Shown: piece by piece, positions 26,201 to 37,200 of the stretch
Layout of the letters: each line of letters opens with the position of its first letter
How positions within the stretch are numbered: the stretch's first letter is position 1
The notes under the pieces: generated by a model
The model's input: only the letters and a program-made list of their open reading frames with translations
What the model was told of the DNA's origin: nothing
The model's database searches: none
Translations under genes and position numbers: made by a program
Source: Echinococcus granulosus
Taxonomy: Eukaryota > Platyhelminthes > Cestoda > Cyclophyllidea > Taeniidae
NCBI RefSeq assembly: GCF_000524195.1
Contig: NW_020170386.1
Location: 169,363-233,362 of the forward strand
Direction: 5' to 3'
Length of the DNA: 64,000 nt

Positions 26201-29200
26201 TTTGAGTCAATTTTAAATGCATCCTGTGGATTGCTGAGCAGAGTGTATGTTAGTACGGGATCGAGGTCTCGATCACGAGCTTGAATATTGCCGATTGGTT
26301 TACCCTCCGATTTTGTTGACGGTTGATTCGTGAAGTCGGGAACATTTTCCCCTACTGAAAATGTGTAGATGGCTTGACTGAATTCTGGAGGGCAATCATT
26401 TTCATCGAGAATTCGAATGGAAACTAGAGCTATTGCTGTCAATTGCTTCGCTCTGTCAGTGACAATCGTAAACTCTTTGCCTCCATTTGCATCACTGATG
26501 GAAGGTGCGGCGATAGATGGTGGGCTGACGTCTTGGACAAACGTCTGCGTTTGGCCGGTCTTATAAACATTGTCAATGCATATTATCCGAAAAGGCACCT
26601 TAAGGAAAAAAGAGAATTAATAATAAAATATGAGTATTCTTCAGGTTCATTTTTTGCATTTTAACAATGTATTCATGGTGTTTGGCTAGGGCATTAATGG
26701 CAGGAAGCTGAAGAGTGTTTTTTGATTGCTGAATAAAAGTTGAATGGATTCTTCGGAAACTAAATGAGATAACAGTAAGTTAGATGAAGGTGTCAACCTA
26801 TAGAGTGGTTAAAACTTTTCAAAAGCTTTAAACCATGAGTAGACTTTTTGAAAGCTCCTGAATGTCTCCTGGGAAACACCAAGGGCACACTCGCAGATTC
26901 GCTTGAGTGGTCGTGCGCGAAGCTCACCTTATTGATTGTGTTGTCCAGCGTCCTTAATGAGACATGTTAATTATTCATGTCCACAAGGATAACGGCACAA
27001 TTCCCGCACGATCGTACTCTCTCCCCTTTTAAGCAGTGACTGCCACTCTAAACGTGCGGCCTAGGATTTTTCTTAAGATTTATGTAGAATTTTTATTCCT
27101 AATTTCATTTGAGTCTTGCACTTAATTTCTTTAATAATCATACAGCTGGCGGTCAAATGCAAGAAGTTTAAACTTAAATTCATTTGATTTTTAGATATGG
27201 AATTGTGATATCGAAATCTCTTGAGACTGAGACGGTCACTTCCCAGGAGTTTATTTGTGTTTCAGGTTTCGATTTACATGGCACACCTGATGTTAATGTT
27301 GATTTTTATTCCCATTACCTTTCCTTTACATATAGGTTTTATTATTGAGATCAATTTCATGCCTTTGAATACTCCAAAAATCTCTATGAACATAAGGAGT
27401 TGCATTTATTGGTTTTATGCAGTCAAATTGATGGCAAGTTTTGCTCTGAAATGTAAAAGACTTTTGATATTTAAACGTTTGAAGCCACAAATGGCTTGTT
27501 AATATGGCTTCATTAATGATCGACTTGGCTTTTAAAATAAAATCTCCCTTGCCAACTGTTTTGAAAAATTGATTAAAGATAAATGAACAAGTTCATTGAA
27601 ATTGGAGGGAAAATACAGTAGTGTGGCTGAGGTGATTATTTCTAGCATAAGTTGGGTATTGGAAGACTCATAAAGCCTCATGATATCCGGAAGTTTGTGG
27701 ATCAGAGACCAGCAGTACAACATGCGACATCCGCCGTCCTTAGCATTTCCGGTTTAGCGCTAACGACCCTTTTGGTCGCCATATTAAAATAAAGAGGATT
27801 TTGGCCTATCCATATTCCGTTATTCAACAAAGGCGCCATGAGTCGCCTGGACATCCAACTACCACTCTCAAAGTGATGTGCACTTACCTTCTGGCTAACA
27901 TTATCTGCTGACATCTCTATTTTGTGCTTTAGTGCAATATAGCTTCTCCCAATGTCTTCTCGATTATTCAGCTAGAATATGAGGCCCATCTCCAAATATG
28001 CCTTTGTTAGAAGTAAATAACAGATTCTATACCAAATTGTAGTTTTTATTTGCTGCATTAAATAATGAATGAACCAGTTTGCTAATAATAATTTACAACG
28101 TTCTTCTAATGTGTCCAATTAAACACACTGTGAAACACCGAAATTAGTTCCAACATTATGAAGCATTCGGAGGAAGGTGGTAAAACATTTTCTGTTAAAA
28201 ATACCTTAGGAAGTAAAAATGGCTCAAACAAACATGTTGTGGCCCAATTCTTTGCTCAGTACTTCTAAGTACCTTAGGCAATCATCTGAATGTCTTCTGA
28301 CTGAATGATGGATTGCCCTTGGTCATATGTTACATGATAAAAAAAGCACTCCCAGAAGCGGCATCATTATTTATTTGTTCCTCTTCTTAATCTTGTGAGG
28401 GAAAAGTGCTCAGACACTGGGAACACACTTTATTAGGTTGTTTTAGGTGGCTACTAGTGTTTAAATCGTTAGACAAATATTGTTGTTGCAAAGAGTCCCA
28501 TTGTCGGTTGTTTATGGTTGGTCTCTTGATGTTAAAGCTCAGGTACTTTTGATGTGCGAAACTCTCGCTTTGAGGTATTTTTTCCAAAATTAAAGCCCTA
28601 TATTGAAATAATTATTCAGCTCTAGTATCCAAATGAAGTCAAATATTTGTGGGATTTTCTTAAACGCTTTTGTGGTTAGGTTTTACCTGTTGAATCTCTT
28701 CCCTGTCAAATGGTTTCTGAGTCGTCAGTTTGAAAGAGAGCTCTCTGTTTGCAGAGCGAGGTTCCATCTCGCCAGGACCCTCGAATGAATCGAATTCAGC
28801 GGTGCTTCCACTGATTGGAACTAGTTTGAAGGCCCCATTGTCCGTTCTGCAGGCTACCTGTCCCCACGGTCCTGAGTCAAGGTCACGCACAGTGACGAAA
28901 GCGATGACACTGCGCCCCACATTCTCCATCACCACCCCGTGGACCTTCTGGGGTGACGACCCCCTGAAAAACATGTTTCCCTGGTATTGTGGGCCCTGAG
29001 TTGCAAGAAAATTGACAGAGATTTTCGGGGTCATGTCATTAACATCCAGCACCCGCACCGTTACAGTCGCCTCTGATGTATGTCGCCTTGGAGAGCCGTT
29101 GTCGGTGGCGATTACACGAAGAGTAAAATCGCGACTTCGACGAATAGAGATTTCCTGTGGGGTGCTTGACTGTGCATCAATTCCAGTGTCCAGATCTGGG

Positions 29201-32200
29201 GACTGCCGAATAAAAAGTTTCGCATAGCCTGGCGTAATTGTGCGGACGTCGAAGTATTGCTGGACCACCTTTGACTCTTCTGTCATGGGTGCTGGTAACT
29301 CAAATGATACCTACGAGAAAAGTAGGACATGAATTCCGATGCAGCCAACTTACTTTAAAATTTGCCATCAATATGAAATAAAAACTTATTTTGGATTGGT
29401 TTCCTGGTAAACCTGAGAAAGTATTGGATTAATTGCAAAATGGCTTCCGATTGACTTAATTTTCACTTACCACCTCGACACCTTCACATTTCGAGAAGTA
29501 AACCATTAATTACCTGTAAAATAAGGATTCCATCGGTATCCTTAAATTTCAAACTTATGTGATGGAACCTTATTTCTAGCGTTTGGTCTTCCACTGTAAT
29601 TGTTTTTTACGATCACATAGGGTCTCAATATTAAAAGCTCGGTCGTATTCACTAAACCCCTTAGACAGAGGGGATGGGTTGAGCAACAGTTGCTGTCAGA
29701 AGTAGCGGCACGCGAATTCATTTTCAACTTAATCCTGCTGAATTAATGGACACAACTGGATGCTCGCGGCGCTTGGAACACGACACAAAACAGTGGACAG
29801 TAGTATAAACGACAACTGTCTGCACTGCTAACAGCTGGAATTAATTTTATGCTTTGACAGGAGAAGGAAAATTTATGACTTGATGTTTAGATATCCAGTC
29901 ATTCTCCTTAGCCAAAGGAGTTCACCTTTGTCTGGGTGATGCAGAAGGATATACAAGCTATGAATTTAACTAGACATTCCTACCAACACTCGTCAAATGT
30001 TAGAATTTTAGGGCACCATTGCTAGCATAACCAGATTGCCAATGCACGACTTTTAAAAGGTCGTTATTTAAGTTATTTTAATCAAAATTGGTTACTTTTC
30101 TTCCTTTTGAATTACAGATGTCAATGATTCAATGCACCATAACGTTGTGGCAGATAGTCGCAAAAATTGAGTTTGTGTCGCTTTACGTAAAATCTCCTTA
30201 TTATTTGTCTACGTGCGCGCTCCCAGATCGCTTACATATGTAGTCAGCTTTGCCACACACACCATCAAACATGCAAGAGGTCACCGAAAAACATTTTGAT
30301 TACTTGTGTGTGCGTAAGCGATCAAAGTGTCGTGATGTACAGTTTCGTCAACAGGACAGCCGTGAACAAGGCTCCCAGGGAGGCAATATTAGGACACAGT
30401 TGTAGGAGAACCGATTAATGCGTCTAATGATTGTGATGCAAATCAAATTTTCAGTTCTGTCAATGAATAAACTGAGAACCTGAGCATTCACATCACAAAA
30501 GGAGATAGAATTGAAAGGAATGAAAGAAGACAAACACTTTAAAGAGTTAAGATTCTCTCTGCGGCTACAAAGGAGTTTACCTGACAGTTGGAAGGGAACC
30601 ACAATGATTTACAAAACTTTCACACGGGTGTTGTAAATTGATGGTCGACTTATTCCTCTTTTATGGCTGAAGCACATTAGGTCCCGAAATAAATGCATTT
30701 ACCTGTTACGTGAATAAAAGCTAAATACTGGAGCAATGAGCCCGTAAGATGTCAGTTAACGCATTACTATCAGCAAAATGTAAGCATTCACTGACATCCA
30801 TTACTGATTCAGATAGAGAAGGTAGGGAATTCGTTTTCGGCAGAAAAAAAGACAGGTCCATTCCATAGAAGTGAATAATGTTATTGCCCACAACATAAAT
30901 ATTTATTGAAGACGAAAACTAAGTACAGGAAAGCATTTGAATTCATAACCGTTTTTTAAAAGTCGTTTCATTTTGTACCATTTAAAAAGCATTTTTACTA
31001 TGGCAACATATAAAATTTAATCGGCATACACTTATCGATTTAACTTTTTTTCAAATTTCAAATGATAATAAAACCACGTGAGGAATTATGGCAAACTGTA
31101 TGTTCATGAAAATCGGCTGTTTTTTGGCGACTCAAGACTTTTCCTTGCCTGTGTTAAGAAAATACTTGGTTTGTGTGAAAGGCGAAAGCAAATGCCTTTG
31201 TGCGATTTCCTGAGATCGCTTCTTATTTTTATGAAATATTTTAATTCATCACCTCCTACTATGTGTAAACCTTTAATAACTAAGCAAAAGTACAATTAAT
31301 GTGTGCAATAAAGTCATGTTTAAGTCCACACTACTTATGAGCAGGCGATATCTCGATGCAATTATCCTGCATTCTCCTTTTTAAAGGTAGTCAACACATG
31401 AAAATGCTAGTTCAATTTTAAAAAAGAATCATATTTGGGGAAAATCTTCAGGAACTGCACACCAGCTACTGCGGTAGAGGGAGTGCAGTTAGTAAGGCTA
31501 CCAGTAGAGGGATAATTACCAATCCCTTTTGATAAAATGCCGGCATTCAGTAAATGCTTTTTCGATTGACACCATCCATTACTCATCTTTTTCCATCATT
31601 TCTTTCGGCTTACCAAAAGTAAAGGTCAAAATATGCTACTTCAAATTCGCTTATTTCCCATATTGTTTTCAGATTTAGGCGTCAAATCCTTCTAAACCCG
31701 AAAGATAACTAAATTGTGCGATCTAAGGATAATACCATGCACACACGGTATCGGTGAGCAGATTTCTATGACAAAACCTACACTATTAGTATCCACACCG
31801 ATATTATTCAATAGTCAACTCCGAGTTCCAAAACCTGCTCGCCAAAATATTTTAGGGCATCTAGCAAAAAACAGAGGCAACATTACAAATTAAATTTGCC
31901 CTCTTCTGATGTGAATTTACCCTCACCTTATTTTTTCCGTAAAATCATCACTTAATCGAGTGGCAGCATCATGAGAAGTGCAGGCCCTATGAACCATCAC
32001 ACCCACTTCAAAATCAATCTGAGATTACTCACCTGTCCATTTTGACCGCTGTCAAGATCCTGAGCGTGTAGATCTAGTAGTACGCTCCCACGAGGTAATG
32101 ATTCGTTTATTATTATGAAATAATTCGGTCTCGTGAAAGTTGGAATGTTGTCGTTCTCGTCCAAAACGTCAATGTGGATTCGCAGTCGAGAGCTGAGTGA

Positions 32201-33088
32201 ATTCGGTGTCCCGTGGTCTTCAACACACAGCAAAATTTCGTAGGATTTCAACTTTTCATAATCCAGTGGTTGATTTAACCGCAAACGCAGAGGGTCACCA
32301 TTCACAAGGCCTTCCAAACGAAAAGGAAAGATTGTTGAATTCAAGTGTTGATGCCCGTGTTGAGATAGAACATGCTCCAGCCAGTAAGAAAGAGTGCCAT
32401 TCGATCCCGCATCGGGATCGCTTGCCGTAGGAAGGTTAATCGTTGTCTCTCCAGGAACCGCCGATACCTCTCCCAGTTCCAGGTTGATTCGAGTTTGGGG
32501 AAAAACCGGGACGTGATCGTTGACATCAGCTACTATAATATTTACTGTCAAAAGAATTGGGTCCTTCAACCCACCCTCGTTTTGCTCAGGTGTGTAGACA
32601 ACACGAAGTGTTAGAGTACAAGGACTATCAGGGGCCCCAGGAGAGTGGATCTTCTCAAGCATTGGATGACCTCCACCGTTTTCAGCAGAATATGGGAACC
32701 TCGCTTGTCCTGGGCCGCTGCTGTCGGGGCAGATTACCTCTCTATCTAGCCTAGAGGTCACAATCAAATAGCCATTGATCATATCAATAGCAAAGTGTTG
32801 AGGGCCGATGTCCTGCAGGTTTGTAATCATCAGATTAACAGGTGATTTCTCACCATGCGTTGAGTACGTATCGTATATTTGCAAAATATCTTCGGCCAAA
32901 TTGCCCACTTTCGTACCTCTGGGCACTTCCTCTTGTATTACATATGTCAAATGTTGTAGGTTGCTGGTTTGGGTAGATACAATGAACAACTGAGCCAGTA
33001 TGAATAAATTGAACATATGTTTGAGCAACTGTCTCATCACTGAAGGGAGCTTAGCTAAAAACGAAAAATGGCTATATTTAGGCAACAT
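16871..33088 (-). CDS. PCDH: Protocadherin, delta1-like (seven EC repeats)
   Basis: A plasma-membrane, calcium-dependent adhesion receptor. Coding exons: 33088-32033, 29310-28687, 26598-25258, 24697-24274, 22506-22247, 18503-18141 and 17239-16871 (stop). Phases are 0,0,0,1,0,0 and all join cleanly, giving 1,478 residues, or 1,462 if a 48-bp intron in exon 4 is removed. The ATG at 33088 follows an in-frame stop. A signal peptide lies at about residues 25-40. Seven cadherin repeats are separated by Ca-binding linkers DVNDHVP, DENDNIP, DVNDMTP, DENDCPP, DVNDCPP and DENDNAP. EC1 has the protocadherin-type start (YVIQEEVPRGTKVGNLAED). One membrane helix spans about 1106-1129, followed by RRRR. The tail ends in KVVKF (1448-1452) and SYV. 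Seven EC repeats plus an RVxF-like motif point to the delta1 group (PCDH1/7/9/11). Confidence 0.97.
17240..18140 (-). other. Protocadherin intron 6
   Basis: A 0.9 kb AT-rich intron between the last two coding exons. Nothing else is recognised. Confidence 0.7.
18141..18503 (-). other. PCDH: Protocadherin exon 6: cytoplasmic tail
   Basis: The exon is 121 codons, phase 0 at both ends, from TTAG|TTTATT to AAAG|GTATTT. It reads FIRSILQIPITGSVAE, continues through YSTSGNYSDDFAHIYP, and ends YQLLLQQK. A second possible donor (CTA|GTGAGG, about 18119) would extend it in another phase. The acceptor could instead be the CGAAG at 18493-18497. Confidence 0.8.
18504..22246 (-). other. Protocadherin intron 5
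   Basis: A 3.7 kb intron. It contains a GC-richer island at about 19640-19820, listed in the findings, with a strong plus-strand donor (GAG|GTGAGT) and open frames on both strands. The rest is AT-rich with no gene seen. Confidence 0.6.
22247..22506 (-). other. PCDH: Protocadherin exon 5: cytoplasmic tail
   Basis: This exon was found from splice sites rather than from a start-codon frame. The acceptor CACATTCAG and a phase-1 start (G|TT) exactly fit exon 4; the donor is AAG|GTAAGT. It encodes 86 complete codons including SQIQNNIAREGLPC and DPYTLLKPLSKN. The frame is fully open with coding-like codon use. It carries tyrosines in polar contexts, plausible phosphorylation sites. Confidence 0.85.
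22507..24273 (-). other. Protocadherin intron 4
   Basis: A 1.8 kb AT-rich intron. Short frames occur on both strands but none has coding character or good splice sites. Confidence 0.65.
24274..24697 (-). other. PCDH: Protocadherin exon 4: glycine-rich stalk and membrane helix
   Basis: The exon starts KNQLEASVGY after ATATTCAG and ends in phase 1 at AAGG|GTAGGG. Before the membrane it encodes an unusual Gly/Arg/Glu-rich extracellular stalk (GGGGEGGQGRR), then a Leu/Pro stretch, then the helix IIIFVLSSIFVVLLVVTVVL and RRRR. An apparent 48-bp intron lies inside it (24610-24657). Confidence 0.9.
24698..25257 (-). other. Protocadherin intron 3
   Basis: A 0.56 kb AT-rich intron between the EC7 exon and the membrane-helix exon. 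Nothing else is seen. Confidence 0.75.
25258..26598 (-). other. PCDH: Protocadherin exon 3: end of EC4 through EC7
   Basis: This exon encodes 447 residues in phase 0. It starts VPFRIICIDN after a TTAAG acceptor and ends at IIHAVT|GTAAGC. It holds the DENDCPP, DVNDCPP and DENDNAP linkers and the DRE/LDRE and DPDAGENG motifs of three further repeats. Several NxS/T sites suggest N-glycosylation. Confidence 0.95.
26599..28686 (-). other. Protocadherin intron 2
   Basis: A 2.1 kb intron. A GC-richer patch near 26.9 kb contains a minus-strand donor-like GTGAGC, but EC4 is contiguous across the flanking exons, so no extra exon is needed. Confidence 0.65.
29311..32032 (-). other. Protocadherin intron 1
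   Basis: A 2.7 kb intron splitting EC3. It is AT-rich with no repeats or exons recognised. Confidence 0.65.
32033..33088 (-). other. PCDH: Protocadherin exon 1: signal peptide, EC1, EC2, start of EC3
   Basis: This exon encodes 352 residues. EC1 is about 45-195, with LDRE and paired cysteines (C120 and C157) as in other protocadherins. EC2 is about 196-315 with DPDAGSNG. EC3 starts near 316 and is cut after DLDSGQNGQ, continuing in frame with VSFEL in the next exon. The GTGAGT donor lies just below 32033. The acceptor CTCTGTAG at 33098-33105 suggests a spliced 5' UTR. Confidence 0.93.
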
Positions 33089-33957
33089 AAGTTAAAACTA
33101 CAGAGGCGAAGTATATTGTGAACAACTCGATCCACTTATCTGGCACCACATTATGCCTACTTTCGTGAAAGCCCAATCTACAACTACAAATTTATAGCAT
33201 TAGGCTAAACTCGCCTATTTATGACACAAATCATCCCAACGCATTATCGGTGAGAACATCTAAACTAAGTAGTTAAGCGCTCATTCAAATACAAAGGCCT
33301 AAAGCAAAAATGTTTTATTGTATCGATCGGAGCACGGGGTAATGAAATGTGTTTGATTTAATGCTAAGTGTGGAATTAGGGGTTTCTACTAGTACCTGCT
33401 TAGGTCCAGCGATAAACAGTTTCCTTAGGTAATCGAATAAAGTAAGTAAACTTTGTGACGCAATGAGGGAGACTTTGGGTTAGTAAAAGAGACACTTTGA
33501 AAAGTGACGGGAAATGCAGGTACCCTAGAGCTACTCAGAAGTGACTATCATGCTGAAGAAAGCTCTTCTAAGTTACCAAGTCGCAAATCGACCAGTTTGG
33601 AAATCCACAAAATGCATTTACTTATATAAATTTGTCATCGCTAAATTTTTAGTAAGCTCGGGATAGATTGTACGCCTGCTTATCGGCTACACTCGTTTGA
33701 TTTCGTCTTGTTGAAAAACAAACACTTAAAATCTGCTCAATTTGTTTCAGAAACCGACTTGACCAAAAGCTGATCCTATTTCTTATCAAGATCAGATGTG
33801 GTTGTTTGTTTTATGTTCGCAAAGTCCTGCCAAAAGTAGCAGAGTTGTAAGCAGAGGTGGGGTACAGTTGCGTGAACATAAATACTCAGAGTAGAATCAG
33901 GTATCAAATGAGGAACCACGGAGAAAGGCGAAGTCCATGTTGAAGCATGGGACTTAC

Positions 33958-34240
33958 GTATGGTGAGAAGCGTGGTGAGTGGCGTGTTCGGGGCTCTTGG
34001 TCAAAGGAGTGCACTAGCACGGATGCACACGCGCACGCGACGAATGGGTTGGTCTGTCCGTCTCACTGAAGCGTTCAGTGCGCACGACCGCGTACGTCCT
34101 CTCTCGCCTGTCCATACGTCCAAAGGACATGCGACAGGTGGCCCCAGCAACACGCTTGGCCCGCTGTGCGTACCCTCCACCTGCACTAAGCAATCTGCTG
34201 CCTCCACCTCCCCCTTCCATTCGTCTTGCTCGGCTAGCTA
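33958..34240 (-). promoter_or_regulatory. CpG-dense block, possible protocadherin promoter or 5' UTR exon
   Basis: Against AT-rich surroundings this block holds roughly twenty CpGs in about 230 bp. On the minus strand it ends in a strong donor (CCATAC|GTAAGT at 33957/33958). About 0.85 kb downstream is the acceptor just before the protocadherin start codon (33098-33105). This arrangement fits a noncoding first exon with its promoter. The plus-strand frame across the block is probably a consequence of its composition. Confidence 0.4.
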
Positions 34241-37200
34241 ATTAGGCTCCGGTTTGTAAATACATACGAAGTTTACCGTTGGTATTTCACACAGAAAACT
34301 TGATGGCCTTGTCTTAACAGCCATTCCACCCTGACGGACCAAAGAAAGAATGCATTTCAGACGAGGCAACTAAGTAGCTGTTCTCATGCCGTTGCATACA
34401 TTGATACAACGTTTGTATGCTGCTAAGCTCGAGAATAGAGACCAATTTATAAATGGGTGCAGTGAGATTAGTTTAGCATTCCAAACCAATATTCTTGACC
34501 CCAGCCACAGGTATAATGCCCATGCCTTTCTTCAGATCAAAGTTTCCGTGCAGATTAATGTATGAAAGTTTTTATTTTGTCCACCTCAATTGAAAAAGTT
34601 TAACGATCTAAAATCTGACGGGTCTACAGTGAAAATAAAGGGGTTGACAATACTCTGTATTCTTCAATTTAACCAGTGATTTTGTAGTGTTTTACTTCAC
34701 TCAGACTTTATGAAAAGGTTCTGTCACCCTGACTTTTATTTCTCTATTTAAATAGGCTGGATTTGGGTTGTTGTTGTTTGCTGTTGTGATGATGGCTGAT
34801 ACGTCAGGAGCCCCATTAATAACTTCTCTTGTTTTTTGGCTCCTCACTAACCCAAAACTTCCGGACGTATCCACCATGCATTTGACCTCTGTCACTACCC
34901 AATCGTTCCCTCACCGATTTGGTCATGAATGCGGTAAAATTGACGAACCTAGCTGCACTAAGCTGAGTTGCATTCTCAAATATATTATAACGCTTTAGAT
35001 ATAGTTAATCAAGCCGGATAGACATGCATTATTAAAGATGGTAAGTAATATAATTAGTTTAATGTGGAATATATGATAGATTGGAGATTTTAAGAAAAAA
35101 AGAGCTTAATCTTCACCAAAACCCATCCTGCGTATTTATAATTATGAATTGTGCCGAGACATCTTAAAACATAAATCGCCTGACATTTGTAGGGACTTCA
35201 AAAAACGAGTAAAGTTGCTTCACATCACTGAGCTAATTCCTTGTGGCCAAATTCTTTTTGCAAATGGATCGTCGAGCCAGTATTACTCTAAGCAATCCAT
35301 CAGCGCACTTCCATACTATTCGTATATGAAGACGTACGTGAGAAGTCAATCTTACACTGTTCCAAATTGCAAGTAAAGTCAATACCATGGTAGCCTCTTT
35401 AAATGAAGTGAAAATACAAATATTTTTGTGATGAGCCAACTGCCTTATTAGTTAATCAGGCAAATATTGTAGAGTTGACCCTCCCACAGATATGCAAAGA
35501 ATATTGGCTGAAGGCATCAATGAACAATGGGCTTCCAATATGAACCGGATCATAAGAGGCTCTACACTTATTTGAAAAAATTATGCTTTCAATGCGTCTA
35601 TTCCTAACTGAGGATCTAGCTGTTAAACCTAGTTCACAACAGCAAAGACAATTTGAATTTAAATATAAAAATCAAGAAATAATTTCTTAAATGGAGCGAT
35701 CCATGTGGTAGTTCATGCAGATTTGTACAAATGAAAGCTCGAACGATTGGATGCAAAATGCATCATGCCGGGTAAGTTTATGTAGGAGTCTTGCGAACTA
35801 GAAACGGCATGGAAAGGACGATCGCATACCACGTCCAATTTCTTGACTCCTATTGTAAACTGATTGTGATGGTAATGTCTGTTGCTATCCCTGCATACCT
35901 GGCGTGTCGCCTCAACCTCATCACCGTCGTTGCTGCAGCAAATGCCTCCAGGAGGGTCAGTATTGATCAAATTTTATTGCATCTCTGGTCCTCTCACCGT
36001 AACTAATTGAAATCCTGCCTTTCAACCGTTCGCATTCTTTAGTCGTGGTTTAATACCACTTTCATACAAAGTTAACAAAAGCTTGTTTAAAGGCAATGAT
36101 TTCCCAACATTTTTGCATTCACGAATGTGATTCCCACACCTTTTTAAAATTGATGGAATTTCCTAAAATTGTATTTTAATAAAAATGTGCATTTAGTTAG
36201 TTAATTATTTGCACTGTAAGAGGTTGAGCAAAATGCAATTCCATGACATTTGTTGTGTCAAATCAGCGATATTTTTCCATGATCTTTGTGATCAGCTTCA
36301 GATTTCACGGAGTATAAACGCGCTCTTTGGTAAAATAAAAAGCTTCTGATAACAAAGAGGGCTTTGAATGAGATTACGGTAGACCTGATAATCTTTCGTG
36401 AAGCGTAACAATAACGATGCTGGAGGCACAAAGTCGATGCGATCACGAAAACCTGGTCTAAGTTATGTAAATGTGTTAGATTGTCCCGCAATTAAGTAGC
36501 CTGCCCAAAAGTAATTTAAAACTGAAACAGTATTCAGTTCCTATTTTACTGTAATGCACTAGTCTTAATTGAGTTCGTACAATTACCATTGTGTGCAGAA
36601 TGAACCAAATTGATCTAGAGCATGAACACTGCAAGAATGATCTCTCAGGTGGCTTTTGGAAGGTAGAACTAACCTCTTTTTATAGCTCTTATTTTATGAC
36701 CAGCAATCGTGCCTCCATTCAAATCCGCATGAATTTGGATGTCCAGTACTCTGCGCAATTAAATTTTCTCTATTGACCTGGTAAGGAAGGTGCTTCAATG
36801 TGTGCGTTGCTTAGGGGTCGAAATCCCAGCTTATCCTTAAAGTGCATGCAATCTCATATTTACTATACACCATTCAGTGACAGCAGGCACAAATTATGGA
36901 ATGCTTGACCGCGTAATCTTAATCTGGATGAGCAGCCCAGGAAAATCTTTAATAATGCCTCCTCCAGATTAATTTACTGTTCTAGGTACTGTGTATAAAA
37001 TCTTGCGACCAGTATTGTAAGGATCGACCGCTTTATTTAGCAGTTTCTAAATCATTACTGCTCGAAGGTATTACACTGTGTAAACTCTCCCCTATGAATT
37101 AAGGTATCAAGCAGAAAAGAAGGAAATGTGGAGGCCAGCTTTCATGATTGAAAACAAGTCTACTAAGAAACATACTCGAAATCGGTTCAGTAAGTGGTTA

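Noticed and set aside
26930..26965. Donor-like GTGAGC on the minus strand, possible extra cadherin exon
   Set aside because: The segment before it would be 25 bp and break phase, and cadherin repeat EC4 is contiguous without it.
27221..27502. 93-codon plus-strand frame with membrane-like stretches
   Set aside because: Hydrophobicity is expected from T-rich DNA; lies in a protocadherin intron without splice or homology support.
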